Shown: positions 27,086 to 37,958, numbered from the stretch's first letter. The stretch: 64,000 nucleotides of DNA from Leptolyngbya sp. BL0902 (GCF_016403105.1 NZ_CP046155.1:3067906-3131905); one strand, 5' to 3'. The notes: generated by a model from the sequence alone, not told the origin. A program made the numbers and translations.

Positions 27086-28402
27086 TTACAGCCCTCCCAC
27101 AAAGCGGCCAGGGCTGAGTCGGTGCTGGGGGTCAAACTGGGCTTTAACAGCCTCCATGAGGGCCAGGGCAGGGCCAACATCGCCCCAAACCCCTAGGGCT
27201 TGTTTAAGATCGGGGGATGCCTCCAGCAGCACTAGATAGCCTTGGGAGGCCCCACAGATAGACCGCAGTTTTGTCAGGAGATCAGGGGTGGCGGTGGTGG
27301 CCTCCAGGCACACCGTACCGATGCCGCTACTGGCGTGGATGCGGGCAAGGTGGCCGGGGGCAAGCTGCTGAAGCTGGGTCAACAGGTCGCAGGCGGTGGT
27401 GGGCAGCAGGCCAACTTTAGCTTTTACGGTCGTGGTTGCCGTTGTTTCAGCGGGAAAGAGGTAATCATTCGCCCGATGCCAAAAGGCTTGATCCTCGGCT
27501 TCTGCCAATTCCTGAACGGCTAGTCCGGCGGGGAGAAGCTGGCGCAGAACAGCCAACTGTTCTTCTACCCCAGGAGCGATGGACTGGAACCGGGCGGCGA
27601 GGGTGAAGGACTCTGGGCTACCCAAGGCCGCGGCGAGGGTGGGCGAAAGCAGGTCTAGGGCCACGGGGGTCAGCGAGGAACGGCGCACGGCGGCGGTGAG
27701 AGTCTGGATTTCGGCAATGTTCCCAGAAATGACCAGGGTTTTCGAGGTTTCCTGCACCGGGAACAGGCGGAAGGTGAGTTGGGAAATCATGCCCAAGCTG
27801 CCGTAGGATCCGGTGAACAGCTTCATCAGGTCGTATCCGGCCACGTTTTTCACGACGCGGCCCCCAGCCTTGGCAATCTGACCGTCGTAGCGCACCAGGG
27901 AAAGGCCAATCAGCATATCCCGCACGCCACCGTAGCGCTGCCGCAGGGAACCTGCATCCCCGGTTGCCACCATGCCGCCGAGGGTGGCCCGATGGGGATA
28001 GGCCGGATCCAGAGGCAGAAATTGGTTCACAGCGGCGAGCTTGGGGGCCAATTCCGCCAGAGTCAACCCTGCCTGGGCGGTGAGGGTCATATCCCCCACG
28101 GCATGGTCGATGATCTGGTTCAGGCGGGCGGTGCTAACCACCAGATCAACCCCCTGAGCCAAACTGCCCCAGGTGAGCTTGCTGCCCGCACCGCAGGGCA
28201 ACACCCGCCACTGGTTTTGGTGGGCGCAGGCCATCACCGCTGCCAGTTGGGCTTCGCTGGTGGGATAAACCACGGCCTGGGGCAGGGTGTGATCCACCGT
28301 GACCTGGGCTAGGGATGTCCCTAGCTCAGCGGCGATTTGGCCTTGGGAAGTGACAGATTCGGCCCCAAGCAGGGCGGTGAGGGTGCTAACGAGGTCAGCC
28401 AT
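27086..28402 (-). CDS. glcE: FAD-binding oxidoreductase, glycolate oxidase subunit GlcE-like
   Basis: A 438-residue protein with an FAD_binding_4 (PCMH-type) domain: VYPTSEAQLAAVMACAHQ, LPCGAGSKLTWG, then the pyrophosphate-binding HRATLGGMVATGDAGSLRQRYGGVRDMLIG. This short form, without the full catalytic cap of GlcD, matches GlcE, the second FAD subunit of glycolate dehydrogenase, which oxidises photorespiratory glycolate to glyoxylate. glcD and glcF are not adjacent, so the name depends on similarity only. The GST gene lies 5 nt upstream, so the two probably share an operon. Confidence 0.85.
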   Translation of the reverse strand: MADLVSTLTALLGAESVTSQGQIAAELGTSLAQVTVDHTLPQAVVYPTSEAQLAAVMACAHQNQWRVLPCGAGSKLTWGSLAQGVDLVVSTARLNQIIDHAVGDMTLTAQAGLTLAELAPKLAAVNQFLPLDPAYPHRATLGGMVATGDAGSLRQRYGGVRDMLIGLSLVRYDGQIAKAGGRVVKNVAGYDLMKLFTGSYGSLGMISQLTFRLFPVQETSKTLVISGNIAEIQTLTAAVRRSSLTPVALDLLSPTLAAALGSPESFTLAARFQSIAPGVEEQLAVLRQLLPAGLAVQELAEAEDQAFWHRANDYLFPAETTATTTVKAKVGLLPTTACDLLTQLQQLAPGHLARIHASSGIGTVCLEATTATPDLLTKLRSICGASQGYLVLLEASPDLKQALGVWGDVGPALALMEAVKAQFDPQHRLSPGRFVGGL

Positions 28403-28407
28403 GGGCG

Positions 28408-29211
28408 CTAGTCGATGCTGATGGGGGTGGGGCCGCTGGCGCTGGAGGCCGAGGGGGGAGGAACGTCGGTGCGGGGGGTGCGAAACTCACCGTAGAGCCG
28501 ATCCCGCCAGTCGAAGACGGCCTGGTACTCTGGCACGTCGGCCAAGCCAGGGACGCCCTTGCCGCAAATGCCCTCCGGCAGATCCACATACTGACGGTCG
28601 GGGAACTTGAGGTACATGGTGGCAGCAGCCACGGCAAAATCCGCCAGGGTAGGCTGGTTGCCCAGCAGGTAGGGGCTATTTTCCAGCATTAAACAGAGGG
28701 CGTCTAAATCTTGCTTCAGGGCGGTGGCGGCGACCTTGATATCGTCAGGGCCAAAGCCAACCCCGGTGCCGACGAGGTTCAGAATATCCCCCGGCAGGGC
28801 ACCCACCAGATTCCGCAGCAGGTCGGGGGTGGCCGTTGGCAGCAAGGCCGTGCGGAAATTGGGATGCTGCTTGAAGGCCCCGATCATCACCTTGCGGGCA
28901 TTGGGCACAATGGCTTCATCGGCCCAGCTTTCTAGGGCAAGGCACAGCCCCCGCTGTTTGGGGTCGGTGGGCAGAATGGGGCGGTCGGGGTAGGTGCGCT
29001 CTAGGTGCAGGGCAATAGCGGTGGAATCGGGGATGATTTGGTCGCCATCCTTGAGCACAGGCACTTGGCGCTGGCCCGACATTTGGAAAACTTCAACCTG
29101 ACCCACGCCGGGGGTGACGTCCACCTTTTGGTAGGGCAGTTGCTTGTAATCGAGGATGAGACGAACTTTCTCCGCGTAGGTGGAGGCTTCAAACTGGTAC
29201 AGCGCTAGCAT
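28408..29211 (-). CDS. Glutathione S-transferase family protein
   Basis: A 267-residue protein with a thioredoxin-like N-terminal domain (MLALYQFEASTYAEKVRLILDYK, then the cis-Pro RQVPVLKDGD and the glutathione-site DST segment near residue 63). An all-helical C-terminal domain includes ENSPYLLGNQPTLADFAVAA, the N-capping-box region of GSTs. The catalytic residue is most likely Ser10 or Tyr12. The last 20 residues are Pro/Ser-rich and disordered. Likely a detoxification or redox role. It is the first gene of a GST-glcE pair. Confidence 0.85.
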   Translation of the reverse strand: MLALYQFEASTYAEKVRLILDYKQLPYQKVDVTPGVGQVEVFQMSGQRQVPVLKDGDQIIPDSTAIALHLERTYPDRPILPTDPKQRGLCLALESWADEAIVPNARKVMIGAFKQHPNFRTALLPTATPDLLRNLVGALPGDILNLVGTGVGFGPDDIKVAATALKQDLDALCLMLENSPYLLGNQPTLADFAVAAATMYLKFPDRQYVDLPEGICGKGVPGLADVPEYQAVFDWRDRLYGEFRTPRTDVPPPSASSASGPTPISID

Positions 29212-29244
29212 GATCGTCCTCTTAGCAGCCTGGGATATCGAGGA

Positions 29245-30222
29245 TCAAGTCTGACCCGGTAACACTGTATCGCTATTTGTCGAGATTTGTTGGGGTGACG
29301 GGCTGGCACAGGCCGAAGCATGGGGCGGCTGGGTAATCACCTCCACCGACGCAAACCCGGCGGTGGCCAACAGTTGGCCCACGGCCAGTTCGGCCCGCTG
29401 ATTGGCCTCGGCGAGTAGATCGGAGGTGCAGGCGGCGGCGTTGATTTTGGCCAGGGCTTCTTGCTGAGCACGGCTTTGCAGCAGGGGAGCATTGTCGGGG
29501 CCGAGGCCCAGCCAGCCCCGATCATAGGCGTAGACCGTGGATTGACTCACGTCTAGCTTGCTGTCTAGGATTCGCGGCGGCGGTAGGGTAATCCGCAGGG
29601 TCGAGTCGCCCGCCACCTCCACGTCTGTTGCGGCAATTTGGGACAGATCAACCCCCGCCCGCACTTGGCCGTGGGCAAGGTAGAGCAGGTGGGTGGAGCC
29701 AATGACATAGCCCGCTAGGGTGCGATCACTCTGGGCGGGTACCACGGCCTCCATGGTGAAAATGGCTGTGGTCAGTTCGCTGGCTCCCTGCAACTGCCGT
29801 ACCACCACCGTCCGCACATCCACCTCCGGCTCCGTCACCACCGGGATAAACAGCGCGGGCAAGGTGGTCAAAACCTGCTGCCCCGTCCGCAAAAGCCCTA
29901 CGCCCATGACTAGGCCCGCTGCCACGGTGCCGCCGATCACCATTTGCCCCAAGGCCCACCGCCAGGGGCGCGTTCTCCGTCTGGGCATAGGATCGGCCCA
30001 GCCATAGCGGCAATCTGCATCTGAATCAGCCCTGGGGGGGGAGAGCCAGGGCTGGCCTGCGCGGGGAATGGCCTCCGCTCCTTGCCGATGATTCCCTTGC
30101 CGATGGTTAGAAGAATCTTTAGTTCTGGAGCAATCATCTGTCGCTGCGGGCATAATGGCAGCGGTTGAGTTGCTCGGTTCGGGGCGATCAACGGTGTCAG
30201 ACTCGGCAGGAACGTGGCCCAT
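29245..30222 (-). CDS. DUF4230-family membrane-anchored protein
   Basis: A 325-residue protein with a disordered cytoplasmic N-terminus, one TM near residues 85-110 (LGQMVIGGTVAAGLVMGVGLL), and a soluble domain. That domain carries the DUF4230 features: VVVRQLQGASELTTAIFTMEAVVPA, then a LLYLAHGQVRAGVDLSQI segment, followed by DSTLRITLPPPRIL and a C-terminal helix with AQQEALAKINAAA. DUF4230 proteins resemble SPFH-like membrane proteins and have no known function. Several starts are possible within the first 30 codons. Confidence 0.8.
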   Translation of the reverse strand: MGHVPAESDTVDRPEPSNSTAAIMPAATDDCSRTKDSSNHRQGNHRQGAEAIPRAGQPWLSPPRADSDADCRYGWADPMPRRRTRPWRWALGQMVIGGTVAAGLVMGVGLLRTGQQVLTTLPALFIPVVTEPEVDVRTVVVRQLQGASELTTAIFTMEAVVPAQSDRTLAGYVIGSTHLLYLAHGQVRAGVDLSQIAATDVEVAGDSTLRITLPPPRILDSKLDVSQSTVYAYDRGWLGLGPDNAPLLQSRAQQEALAKINAAACTSDLLAEANQRAELAVGQLLATAGFASVEVITQPPHASACASPSPQQISTNSDTVLPGQT

Positions 30223-30411
30223 AGGAATAGGGATCTACACAGTGAGATTGTCCCTCTGAGGCTAACAAATTCCTCGCTAATTCGGGGGGCTTGCCCCAAA
30301 AATGTGTGCCCTAGAATACGCAAATTGGGTTGACCTAGACTTAACCTTTGGGGTAAGCTGGGGCGCTAATTACGGCCTCAATATTGGCCAAACCCATCAA
30401 AAGTAGCCTGG

Positions 30412-30420
30412 TTTTCCACA
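30412..30420 (+). promoter_or_regulatory. DnaA-box-like 9-mer TTTTCCACA
   Basis: TTTTCCACA is the DnaA-box form reported for cyanobacterial origins. It lies about 100 bp from the inverted pair at 30522-30553. Confidence 0.4.
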
Positions 30421-30520
30421 GGCTGCGCTTTTGCCGCCATAAGTTAACGGTGCTCGAAAGTCGTTATGGCCCTGCGGTTACAGCGGGCTTGGTGGGTGAT
30501 TAGGCCGATGCGTTTCCTAG

Positions 30521-30554
30521 CTTATCCACAGACCTCGGTAAGGCTGTGGATAAG
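30521..30554. promoter_or_regulatory. Inverted pair of perfect TTATCCACA DnaA boxes
   Basis: CTTATCCACAG (30521-30531) and CTGTGGATAAG (30544-30554) are exact reverse complements separated by 12 bp. Each contains a perfect consensus DnaA box (30522-30530 and 30545-30553). The 11-bp dyad could also form a hairpin in RNA, but no T tract follows. DnaA binding is inferred from the consensus match. Confidence 0.5.
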
Positions 30555-30665
30555 ATCTTAGTACTAGCCAAACATTCTGAAGAACCTAAGCTTGGATTAA
30601 GGACTGAGGGTAGCCTCTAGCCTGAAGTTTGACCATAACCTCGATTCTGGCAGGGCTGCTTGCCC

Positions 30666-32093
30666 TCAGATCCAGCTCGGAATCCACCAGCGACGATGGA
30701 GATCCCTCGGCGACAGGGGCCAACCCAGGAATAGGGGGAGCCAGAAAAGAAAGCCAAGGGCAACTAAACTCAGCAAGAGCCAAGCCATGGCCCGATGGGA
30801 TCGGCGGCGATGCCCCAGCCAGCCGGACAGCAACCAGGCTAACGCCAGGGCGCTAAAGACCACCATCCCCAGGGCGTGGTACAGAAAGGTACAGCGGCTC
30901 ACCAGCAGCCACGGCAGCCACTGGGTTAGATAGTTGACGACTAAAAAAGCCTCGACGGTGAGGGCACTGGCCGAGGAGGACGACGGGCCGCCACCATCCG
31001 CCGCTGTACTGGGGGCCGAGGAATTGCCCGGGGCCGAGATGGCCCTGGGGGCAGGGGAATCGCTGGTTACGGGGGAAATCATCGGCTGAGATCGGCCCCA
31101 CCATGCCCCTGGGCTGCGACAAACCTTTACCCCCAGGGCGAAGATAGCGGCGGTTGACCACCACCAGAGCATGGGGTTGCCCATGGCCTGAATGGTGACG
31201 ACTTGCTCCGGCGGGTAAGCCTGGTAAAAGTAGGCGACCGGGCGCAGCATCAAGGGCCAGGTAAACCAAGGGGAGCAGTAGGGATGGGGGATGGCCTGCG
31301 CCCCGATGGTCTGGTGAGCCCCCCATAGCTGCTGGTGCAGTTTCCAGAGGGATTCCCCGGTCATGGCGAGGTGGGGTAGCCACAGTAGCCCGTAGGTCAG
31401 GGTAGGCAGGATGCCAACGTACAGCAGTTCCCTGCGCCAGGAGATGGGCTGATCACAACCCTGGCGTCTCCACCGCCTCAAGAGCAGCCCCAGCCCAAAG
31501 GCTGCTCCGTTCCACTTGCCATTGATGGCGGCCCCTAGGCTGATCCCAGTCGCCAGCCGCCCCAAGGAACCCCTAGCCCAAACCCAGCAGACCTGCCCCA
31601 AGACCCCAAACCACAGCCAGTAGAGGTTAATCAGCGCCAGCCGCGACTCTACCAGCGTCAGGCCCTCCAGGGTCATCAGCGTTGCGGCCATGAGGCTAAA
31701 GCGGACGCGACGAGGGCGAGGCTGCCCCTGGCTCAGGCCGTAGGCGAGGGCCGCGACGAGGGCGGGGAGGGTTGATCCCACCAGGGCATTGAGCCATCGC
31801 CCGCTCAGCAGGCTAACGGACTGACCAGCCACGACCACCGTGGGCCACTGCCCCTGGGTCGCAGGCCCCTGACTGAGCCAAAGCCCCAGGGCAATCAAAT
31901 ACTTGCCGAGGGGAGGATGGGCATCGAAAACAGGGCTGCGGTTGAGGTAGCCCAGGGCAAAGGGGATATAGTAGATTTCATCAAAAATGAGCTGATTGAA
32001 TCGCCCCAGGCCCCAAAATCGCAGGCCTAGGGAGAGGCTACTCAGGCCGAGAATTCCCAGCCACAGGGACGTTGGGCGCAGGGTCTTCGGCAT
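30666..32093 (-). CDS. PMT-family dolichyl/polyprenyl-phosphate-mannose protein mannosyltransferase
   Basis: The ATG at 32093 starts MPKTLRPTSLWLGILGLSSL and gives 475 residues; the frame is open for 70 more codons upstream, but these are unlike the family. The key early motif is GRFNQLIFDEIYYIPFALGY (the catalytic Asp-Glu of the GT-C fold in the first luminal loop), followed by VFDAHPPLGKYLIALG. About nine to eleven TM segments follow, with a low-complexity Ser/Ala loop near 350-390 and a terminal WWIPSWI. Members transfer mannose from a polyprenyl-phosphate carrier to Ser/Thr of exported proteins. Confidence 0.88.
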   Translation of the reverse strand: MPKTLRPTSLWLGILGLSSLSLGLRFWGLGRFNQLIFDEIYYIPFALGYLNRSPVFDAHPPLGKYLIALGLWLSQGPATQGQWPTVVVAGQSVSLLSGRWLNALVGSTLPALVAALAYGLSQGQPRPRRVRFSLMAATLMTLEGLTLVESRLALINLYWLWFGVLGQVCWVWARGSLGRLATGISLGAAINGKWNGAAFGLGLLLRRWRRQGCDQPISWRRELLYVGILPTLTYGLLWLPHLAMTGESLWKLHQQLWGAHQTIGAQAIPHPYCSPWFTWPLMLRPVAYFYQAYPPEQVVTIQAMGNPMLWWWSTAAIFALGVKVCRSPGAWWGRSQPMISPVTSDSPAPRAISAPGNSSAPSTAADGGGPSSSSASALTVEAFLVVNYLTQWLPWLLVSRCTFLYHALGMVVFSALALAWLLSGWLGHRRRSHRAMAWLLLSLVALGFLFWLPLFLGWPLSPRDLHRRWWIPSWI

Positions 32094-32176
32094 TACCGTT
32101 CTGGGGCCGTGAGGGAAACGGCTATTATTAAGAATTGCGACACATGATCGATCATGACGATCAAGGAGAATGGCCT

Positions 32177-33352
32177 GTGAAACGGAATCACGTTTTGGCT
32201 GGGATGATGGTGGGCTGGCTGGGTGGCTGGGGCGTTGCCGCCGAGGCTGCCATGCCGAGGGTCGAAATAGCGCCTCCCCAGCCGTCCATGGAGCTTTGGG
32301 CAACCCAAGCCCCTCTGCAACTGGCCCAAGCGACCTCCTCCAGTAACCTTACCGCAGCCCAGCAAGCTCAACTGGATGAATTGCTGCGTCAAGGGCAGGC
32401 GCGAGTCGCCGCTGGCGATCCAGCCGGAGCCCTCACGGCCTATCGGCAGGCGGCCCAGATCGATCCCCAGAACGCCCGCATTTTCTCTGGCATGGGCTAC
32501 CTCTACATCCAGCAGGGCAACTATACGGAAGCCGTCACCGCCTACCGTCGTGCCCTAGACCTAGACCGCAACAACCTAGCTTTCCGCTATGGCCTTGCCC
32601 ACAGCCTTTTCCACAGCGATCAACTCACCGAAGCCCTAGCGGTCTACCGCGAAATCCTCTCCCGACACCCCCGTGAGGCCAATGCCCACCTGGGTATCGG
32701 CAGCATCCAGCTTCAGCAGGGTGATGAAGTCGCCGCCCTAGCCACCTACCGTGAACTGGTGCGTATTGCCCCCGGCAACGCCCAAGCCTACGAAGCCCTA
32801 GGCAATCTCTACATCCGCCAGGGCAACTACGATGAAGCGCTCACCTACCTCAATCAGGGGGTGCGGGCCAGCAGCAACAAAGACAGCCTCTATGCCAGCA
32901 TTGCCAGTATTCACCTGCTGCAAGGTAACGTTTCCGCCGCCCGATCCGCCCTCACCCAGGCCCTGGCGCTCAACAGCACCAATGCCCAAGCCCAGCACCA
33001 AATGGGCTACATCCTATTTCAGGAAGGCAACCGCGAAGCTGCCTTTGAGCACCTCATGCGGGCGGTACGGATCAACCCTGATTTGGTGTCTGCCCACGCC
33101 TTGCTAGGGGGCATTCTGCTAGAGCGAGAGCAGTATCTCCAGGCAGTGCTGTCCTATCGTCGCGTGGCGGAGGCCCGTCCTGATGACCCGGCGGCCTTTT
33201 ATAACCTAGGGCTTGCCCTGTGGGGGCAGGGGCTCCAGGCTCAGGCTGTGTCGAATATCGAACTGGCCCGCTCTATGTACTTGCGCCAGGGCGACCCCGA
33301 AGGGGCTGAACGCGCCGCCGCCCTGATGAGTTTTTGGGGCGTTGCACCCTAG
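32177..33352 (+). CDS. Exported TPR protein, nine repeats
   Basis: The GTG at 32177 is preferred because AAGGAGA lies 7 nt before it and the product then begins with a clean signal peptide (MKRNHVLAGMMVGWLGGWGVAAEA). The 391-residue protein has nine consecutive 34-residue tetratricopeptide repeats (about 65-375), with the usual G-Y/L-A-F-P pattern (NARIFSGMGYLYIQQGNYTEAVTAYRRALDLD). TPR solenoids hold protein complexes together; exported ones often serve outer-membrane secretion or assembly machines. The partner is unknown. Divergent from the mannosyltransferase gene, which may share its control region. Confidence 0.88.
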   Translation: MKRNHVLAGMMVGWLGGWGVAAEAAMPRVEIAPPQPSMELWATQAPLQLAQATSSSNLTAAQQAQLDELLRQGQARVAAGDPAGALTAYRQAAQIDPQNARIFSGMGYLYIQQGNYTEAVTAYRRALDLDRNNLAFRYGLAHSLFHSDQLTEALAVYREILSRHPREANAHLGIGSIQLQQGDEVAALATYRELVRIAPGNAQAYEALGNLYIRQGNYDEALTYLNQGVRASSNKDSLYASIASIHLLQGNVSAARSALTQALALNSTNAQAQHQMGYILFQEGNREAAFEHLMRAVRINPDLVSAHALLGGILLEREQYLQAVLSYRRVAEARPDDPAAFYNLGLALWGQGLQAQAVSNIELARSMYLRQGDPEGAERAAALMSFWGVAP

Positions 33353-33531
33353 GCACGACCCAGGTATTTCCCTATGGATGCCCCCTAAACGCTCTAACGG
33401 ACGCCGCTAAAATAGCCCAGTCCATTAGAGCGTAGCTGTAGGGGCGCTACACCTTGCCTAGGAAACCAGGGTGATCGTGGTTAGATAACTGCCTGACTGA
33501 TCACCCCTGGAATGCCTAGGGCAGAGGTGGG

Positions 33532-34233
33532 TTAGGCGAGGACAGGGGTTTTCGCCTGCAACAGGCTTTGGAACATGGCCAAGCCATCGGTACTGCCCAA
33601 CAGAGAGTCAGCGGCCCGTTCGGGGTGGGGCATTAGGCCCAGCACATTACCCTGGCGGTTGCAGATTCCGGCGATGTTATTCAGCGATCCGTTGGGGTTG
33701 GCGGCATCGGTAACGTTGCCCTGGGTATCGCAGTAGCGCAACACCACCTGCTGATGTTCCTCTAGCTCCGCCAGGGTAGCGGCATCGGCGTAGTAGCTGC
33801 CTTCCCCGTGGGCAATGGGTAGGGTGATGACCTGGCCCTGGCGGTAGCCTGCGGTAAACGGTAGCGTAGTGCGTTCGATGCGGAGGGGCACTCGGTCGCA
33901 AATGAACTGCATATCCCGATTCCGCACCAGGGCACCGGGCAGTAGGCCCACTTCAGTCAAAATTTGGAACCCGTTGCAGATGCCCAGCACCCATTTGCCT
34001 TGGTTGGCGTGGGCCACCGTGGCCTGCATGGCGGGGGAGAATCGAGCAATGGCCCCACAGCGCAGATAGTCGCCGTAGCTAAAGCCCCCCGGCACCACCA
34101 CCACATCGAGGTCGCTGAGGTCGCTGTCTTCGTGCCAGACCATGCGGGTGGGTTGCCCCAACAAATCGCGGGTGACGTAGGCCACATCGCGGTCACAATT
34201 GGCTCCAGGAAAGACGATTACGCCAAATTTCAT
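33532..34233 (-). CDS. purQ: Phosphoribosylformylglycinamidine synthase subunit PurQ
   Basis: PurQ is the class I glutaminase that supplies ammonia to PurL in purine synthesis. The 233-residue protein has the catalytic Cys in [10 protein letters not shown] and the His/Glu pair in [10 protein letters not shown], and it begins [18 protein letters not shown]. It lies downstream of purS (87 bp), the third subunit, so PurS and PurQ are made together; purL is not in the window. Confidence 0.96.
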   Translation of the reverse strand: MKFGVIVFPGANCDRDVAYVTRDLLGQPTRMVWHEDSDLSDLDVVVVPGGFSYGDYLRCGAIARFSPAMQATVAHANQGKWVLGICNGFQILTEVGLLPGALVRNRDMQFICDRVPLRIERTTLPFTAGYRQGQVITLPIAHGEGSYYADAATLAELEEHQQVVLRYCDTQGNVTDAANPNGSLNNIAGICNRQGNVLGLMPHPERAADSLLGSTDGLAMFQSLLQAKTPVLA

Positions 34234-34272
34234 CGGGGTGAAGGGGTAAGGTGTGGTGTCCTAGGGACATTG

Positions 34273-34310
34273 AATTTTGAACTTTGAATTCTGAACTTTG
34301 AATTCTGAAC
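34273..34310. repeat. Short tandem repeat between purS and purQ
   Basis: The sequence is built from a TTTGAATTCTGAAC-like 14-mer: two perfect copies (34283-34296 and 34297-34310) are preceded by a degenerate copy (GAATTTTGAAC, 34272-34282). Heptamer-type repeats of this kind are common in cyanobacterial intergenic DNA. Confidence 0.75.
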
Positions 34311-34320
34311 GCTAGCCGCC

Positions 34321-34587
34321 CTAAACTGGCACCGCTAGAGCCTCCAGCTCAAAACGATAATTCTCAATAACGGGGTTAGCCAAAAGCTGATCACACATGC
34401 GGTCGATCTGCTGGCTGGCGGCGGCCTCGTCAGCGGCTTCTAGGGAAAGTTCAATATACTTGCCGATGCGGATGGAATCGACATTGGTGTAGCCCATGTG
34501 GGCTAATCCAGACTGCACCGCCGTCCCCGCCGGGTCTAGCACCGACGGACGCAGGGTGACATAAATACGAGCGCTGTACTGAGGCAT
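34321..34587 (-). CDS. purS: Phosphoribosylformylglycinamidine synthase subunit PurS
   Basis: The ATG at 34587 (MPQYSARIYVTLRPSVLDPAG) is the conserved PurS start, giving 88 residues, the normal length; an open frame extends 53 codons further but would overlap the divergent regulator. The GYTNVDSIRIGKYIEL strand and the DEAAASQQIDRMCDQLLANPVIENY helix are typical. PurS bridges PurQ and PurL. Confidence 0.95.
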   Translation of the reverse strand: MPQYSARIYVTLRPSVLDPAGTAVQSGLAHMGYTNVDSIRIGKYIELSLEAADEAAASQQIDRMCDQLLANPVIENYRFELEALAVPV

Positions 34588-34732
34588 GGCCGACTCCGCC
34601 ACGGACTGAACTAAAACGGTCTCCACCGAATACATTATCGTTGAACCAACGGCAACTGCATCGATTACGAACCAGCCCCATCCTACCCCATCCCGTGGGT
34701 TGGTAGAATAGAGCCAGCACGAACGAGCAAGC

Positions 34733-35128
34733 ATGGCCCGACGCACCCGCAGTCAAGAGAAGATTCTATCCACCCTCAAGGGCGTAAGCCAACCGATCTC
34801 TGCCCAGTCCCTCTACATCGAAATGCGACAGGAGGGATCGACCCTAGGTTTGGCCACAATTTATCGCGCCCTCGATGCCCTCAAGCTGGAAGGGGCTGTG
34901 CAGATGCGGACGCTGCCCTCCGGGGAAGCCCTCTACAGCCTGCCCCAGGAAGATCGCCACCACCTCACCTGCTTACAGTGCGGCAACTCCATCGCCATTG
35001 ATGAATGCCCCGTCCACGAGCTAGAGAAACAGCTCCATACCGCCCATCAGTTCAAAATTTTCTACCACACCCTAGAATTTTTCGGCCTCTGTCCCCAGTG
35101 CCAGGGCCTTCTCTCCGCCACCTCCTAA
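34733..35128 (+). CDS. Fur-family metalloregulator (Zur/FurB-like)
   Basis: A 131-residue regulator. The winged helix (RTRSQEKILSTLKGV...GLATIYRALDALKLEGAV) is followed by the dimerisation domain with two CxxC motifs, CLQC near 83 and CPQC near 122, which hold the structural zinc. The sensing-site His residues sit in DRHHLTC and in HTAHQFKIFYH. The short N-terminus and the lack of the canonical HHHDH string suggest the FurB/Zur class more than Fur, which is at 55757. It is divergent from purS with about 145 bp between. Confidence 0.82.
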   Translation: MARRTRSQEKILSTLKGVSQPISAQSLYIEMRQEGSTLGLATIYRALDALKLEGAVQMRTLPSGEALYSLPQEDRHHLTCLQCGNSIAIDECPVHELEKQLHTAHQFKIFYHTLEFFGLCPQCQGLLSATS

Positions 35129-36759
<1,631 letters not shown>

Positions 36760-37166
36760 GCCCAGCCTACCCATCGCCCTAGCGCCACCAACACCAAAGG
36801 GTCGCACCGCTCGGCGCAGCCCAGCCGCAGAACCCAACGCCTTTCAGGGGTGTTGGGTTCTGACCATTCTCAGCCTGCCCTGGGACAATGCCTGCTTTCC
36901 CGCCCCCTGGTTGGCCCGCTAAGATCGGGATTGAGCCAAGTTTTCCTTCGGTGGCCCCGGATGATCCCGACGGGTGGAAAGGTTAATGTAGAAATATTGT
37001 TATTTAGGAGGCGAGGCGAACTCCGTCCTAGCCTAGGGGTATTCTCAGTGTCATCCCCCGCCCCGCCGATGGTGCAGGATCATCTTTGCTGACCACCCCA
37101 AAGCATGACACCCTGCCTAGGGTTGTGATCCCTTTTCTCCGCAGCTAGCCGCCGGATTCGGAATTC
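36760..37166. other. Intergenic region downstream of eno
   Basis: About 400 bp holding the eno stem-loop at 36830-36860 and the presumed promoter of the next gene. No other feature recognised. Confidence 0.4.
36830..36860 (+). terminator. Stem-loop downstream of eno
   Basis: GAACCCAACGCC (36830-36841) pairs with GGTGTTGGGTTC (36849-36860), a 12-bp stem with one G-U pair and a 7-nt loop. The T tract is poor, so termination may be weak or factor-aided. Confidence 0.6.
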
Positions 37167-37958
37167 ATGGCGTTTCAACGATATCCCCTTCCAACCGTTC
37201 AAAAAGTGAGTCAGTTGATTCGCGGAACGTTGGTGCTGCCCATGGCCGAAGCTCAGCCCAAGGAGACGGCCTCGGAGGACGACGAAAACATCCCAGACTC
37301 CCTCGATGCCCTCGGAGACCTCTTTCGAGTGGGGGACGATCTGGACGAAAACCTGCCTGCTCCCAATACCGACGGGCGCTGGTATGTCAGCACGCTGGAT
37401 CCTTCAGAGGTGTTGACCAAGCTTCCCGGCCTGTGGCTGGCCCCTGGCATTCGGCTCGTCACCTATCTGCGCCAAGACAAGGAGGGCGGCATGGGGATGA
37501 CCGTGGCCCTGCCGAGTTTGCTCAGCACCACCGAGCGCCTAGAATCGGCCATTGAAGCCCTAGCTCCCGATCAAATGCCCAATCCCATGGGGTCGCTGCC
37601 TAATTTAATGGGCGGCATTGAGGGGGATGGATCCCTAGCATCTTTTTTGTCGGCGTCTATTTTCATGCGAGAAATTCGAGAATTTGGCCGCTTTGGCCGC
37701 TATACCCGCTGGACTTACCATCGTTTTGTGGATGCTGTGCCTGCCAAGCTTCCCTGGCAGTGGCGGGCCAAAATGCCGGAGGACTTTTTGCCCAAGGTGG
37801 TGCTGCGGCCCGACTCGGAGGTCATCGTGGAGTTCTATACCTGTCGGGTGCAAAAGCCCATCGCCCTCTTCCGCCACCTGGATCGCTATCCTCCCAATAG
37901 CTACGCGGCGACCCACCAAGACCAAGTTATTGCGGTTGCAGGGGCTCCCGGAGCTTAG
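37167..37958 (+). CDS. Hypothetical protein, 263 residues
   Basis: A soluble protein with an acidic low-complexity section (about 30-65, rich in E/D/S), then a hydrophobic GMGMTVALPSLLSTTERLESAIEAL segment, a Met/Pro/Gly-rich linker, and a basic aromatic C-terminal region (REFGRFGRYTRWTYHRFVDAVPAKLPWQWRAKMPEDF). No known domain is recognised. It has no signal peptide. The following gene is on the same strand 177 nt later. Confidence 0.65.
   Translation: MAFQRYPLPTVQKVSQLIRGTLVLPMAEAQPKETASEDDENIPDSLDALGDLFRVGDDLDENLPAPNTDGRWYVSTLDPSEVLTKLPGLWLAPGIRLVTYLRQDKEGGMGMTVALPSLLSTTERLESAIEALAPDQMPNPMGSLPNLMGGIEGDGSLASFLSASIFMREIREFGRFGRYTRWTYHRFVDAVPAKLPWQWRAKMPEDFLPKVVLRPDSEVIVEFYTCRVQKPIALFRHLDRYPPNSYAATHQDQVIAVAGAPGA

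Larger units (their letters stand above)
30223..30665. other. Intergenic region with DnaA-box-like sites
   Basis: A 440-bp gene-free region between two minus-strand genes. It has three 9-mers that match DnaA-box consensus (listed separately) and no coding potential that could be supported. Confidence 0.55.

Noticed and set aside
30521-30554. Intrinsic terminator
   Set aside because: The 11-bp dyad lacks a T run on either side; the perfect DnaA-box match is a better explanation.
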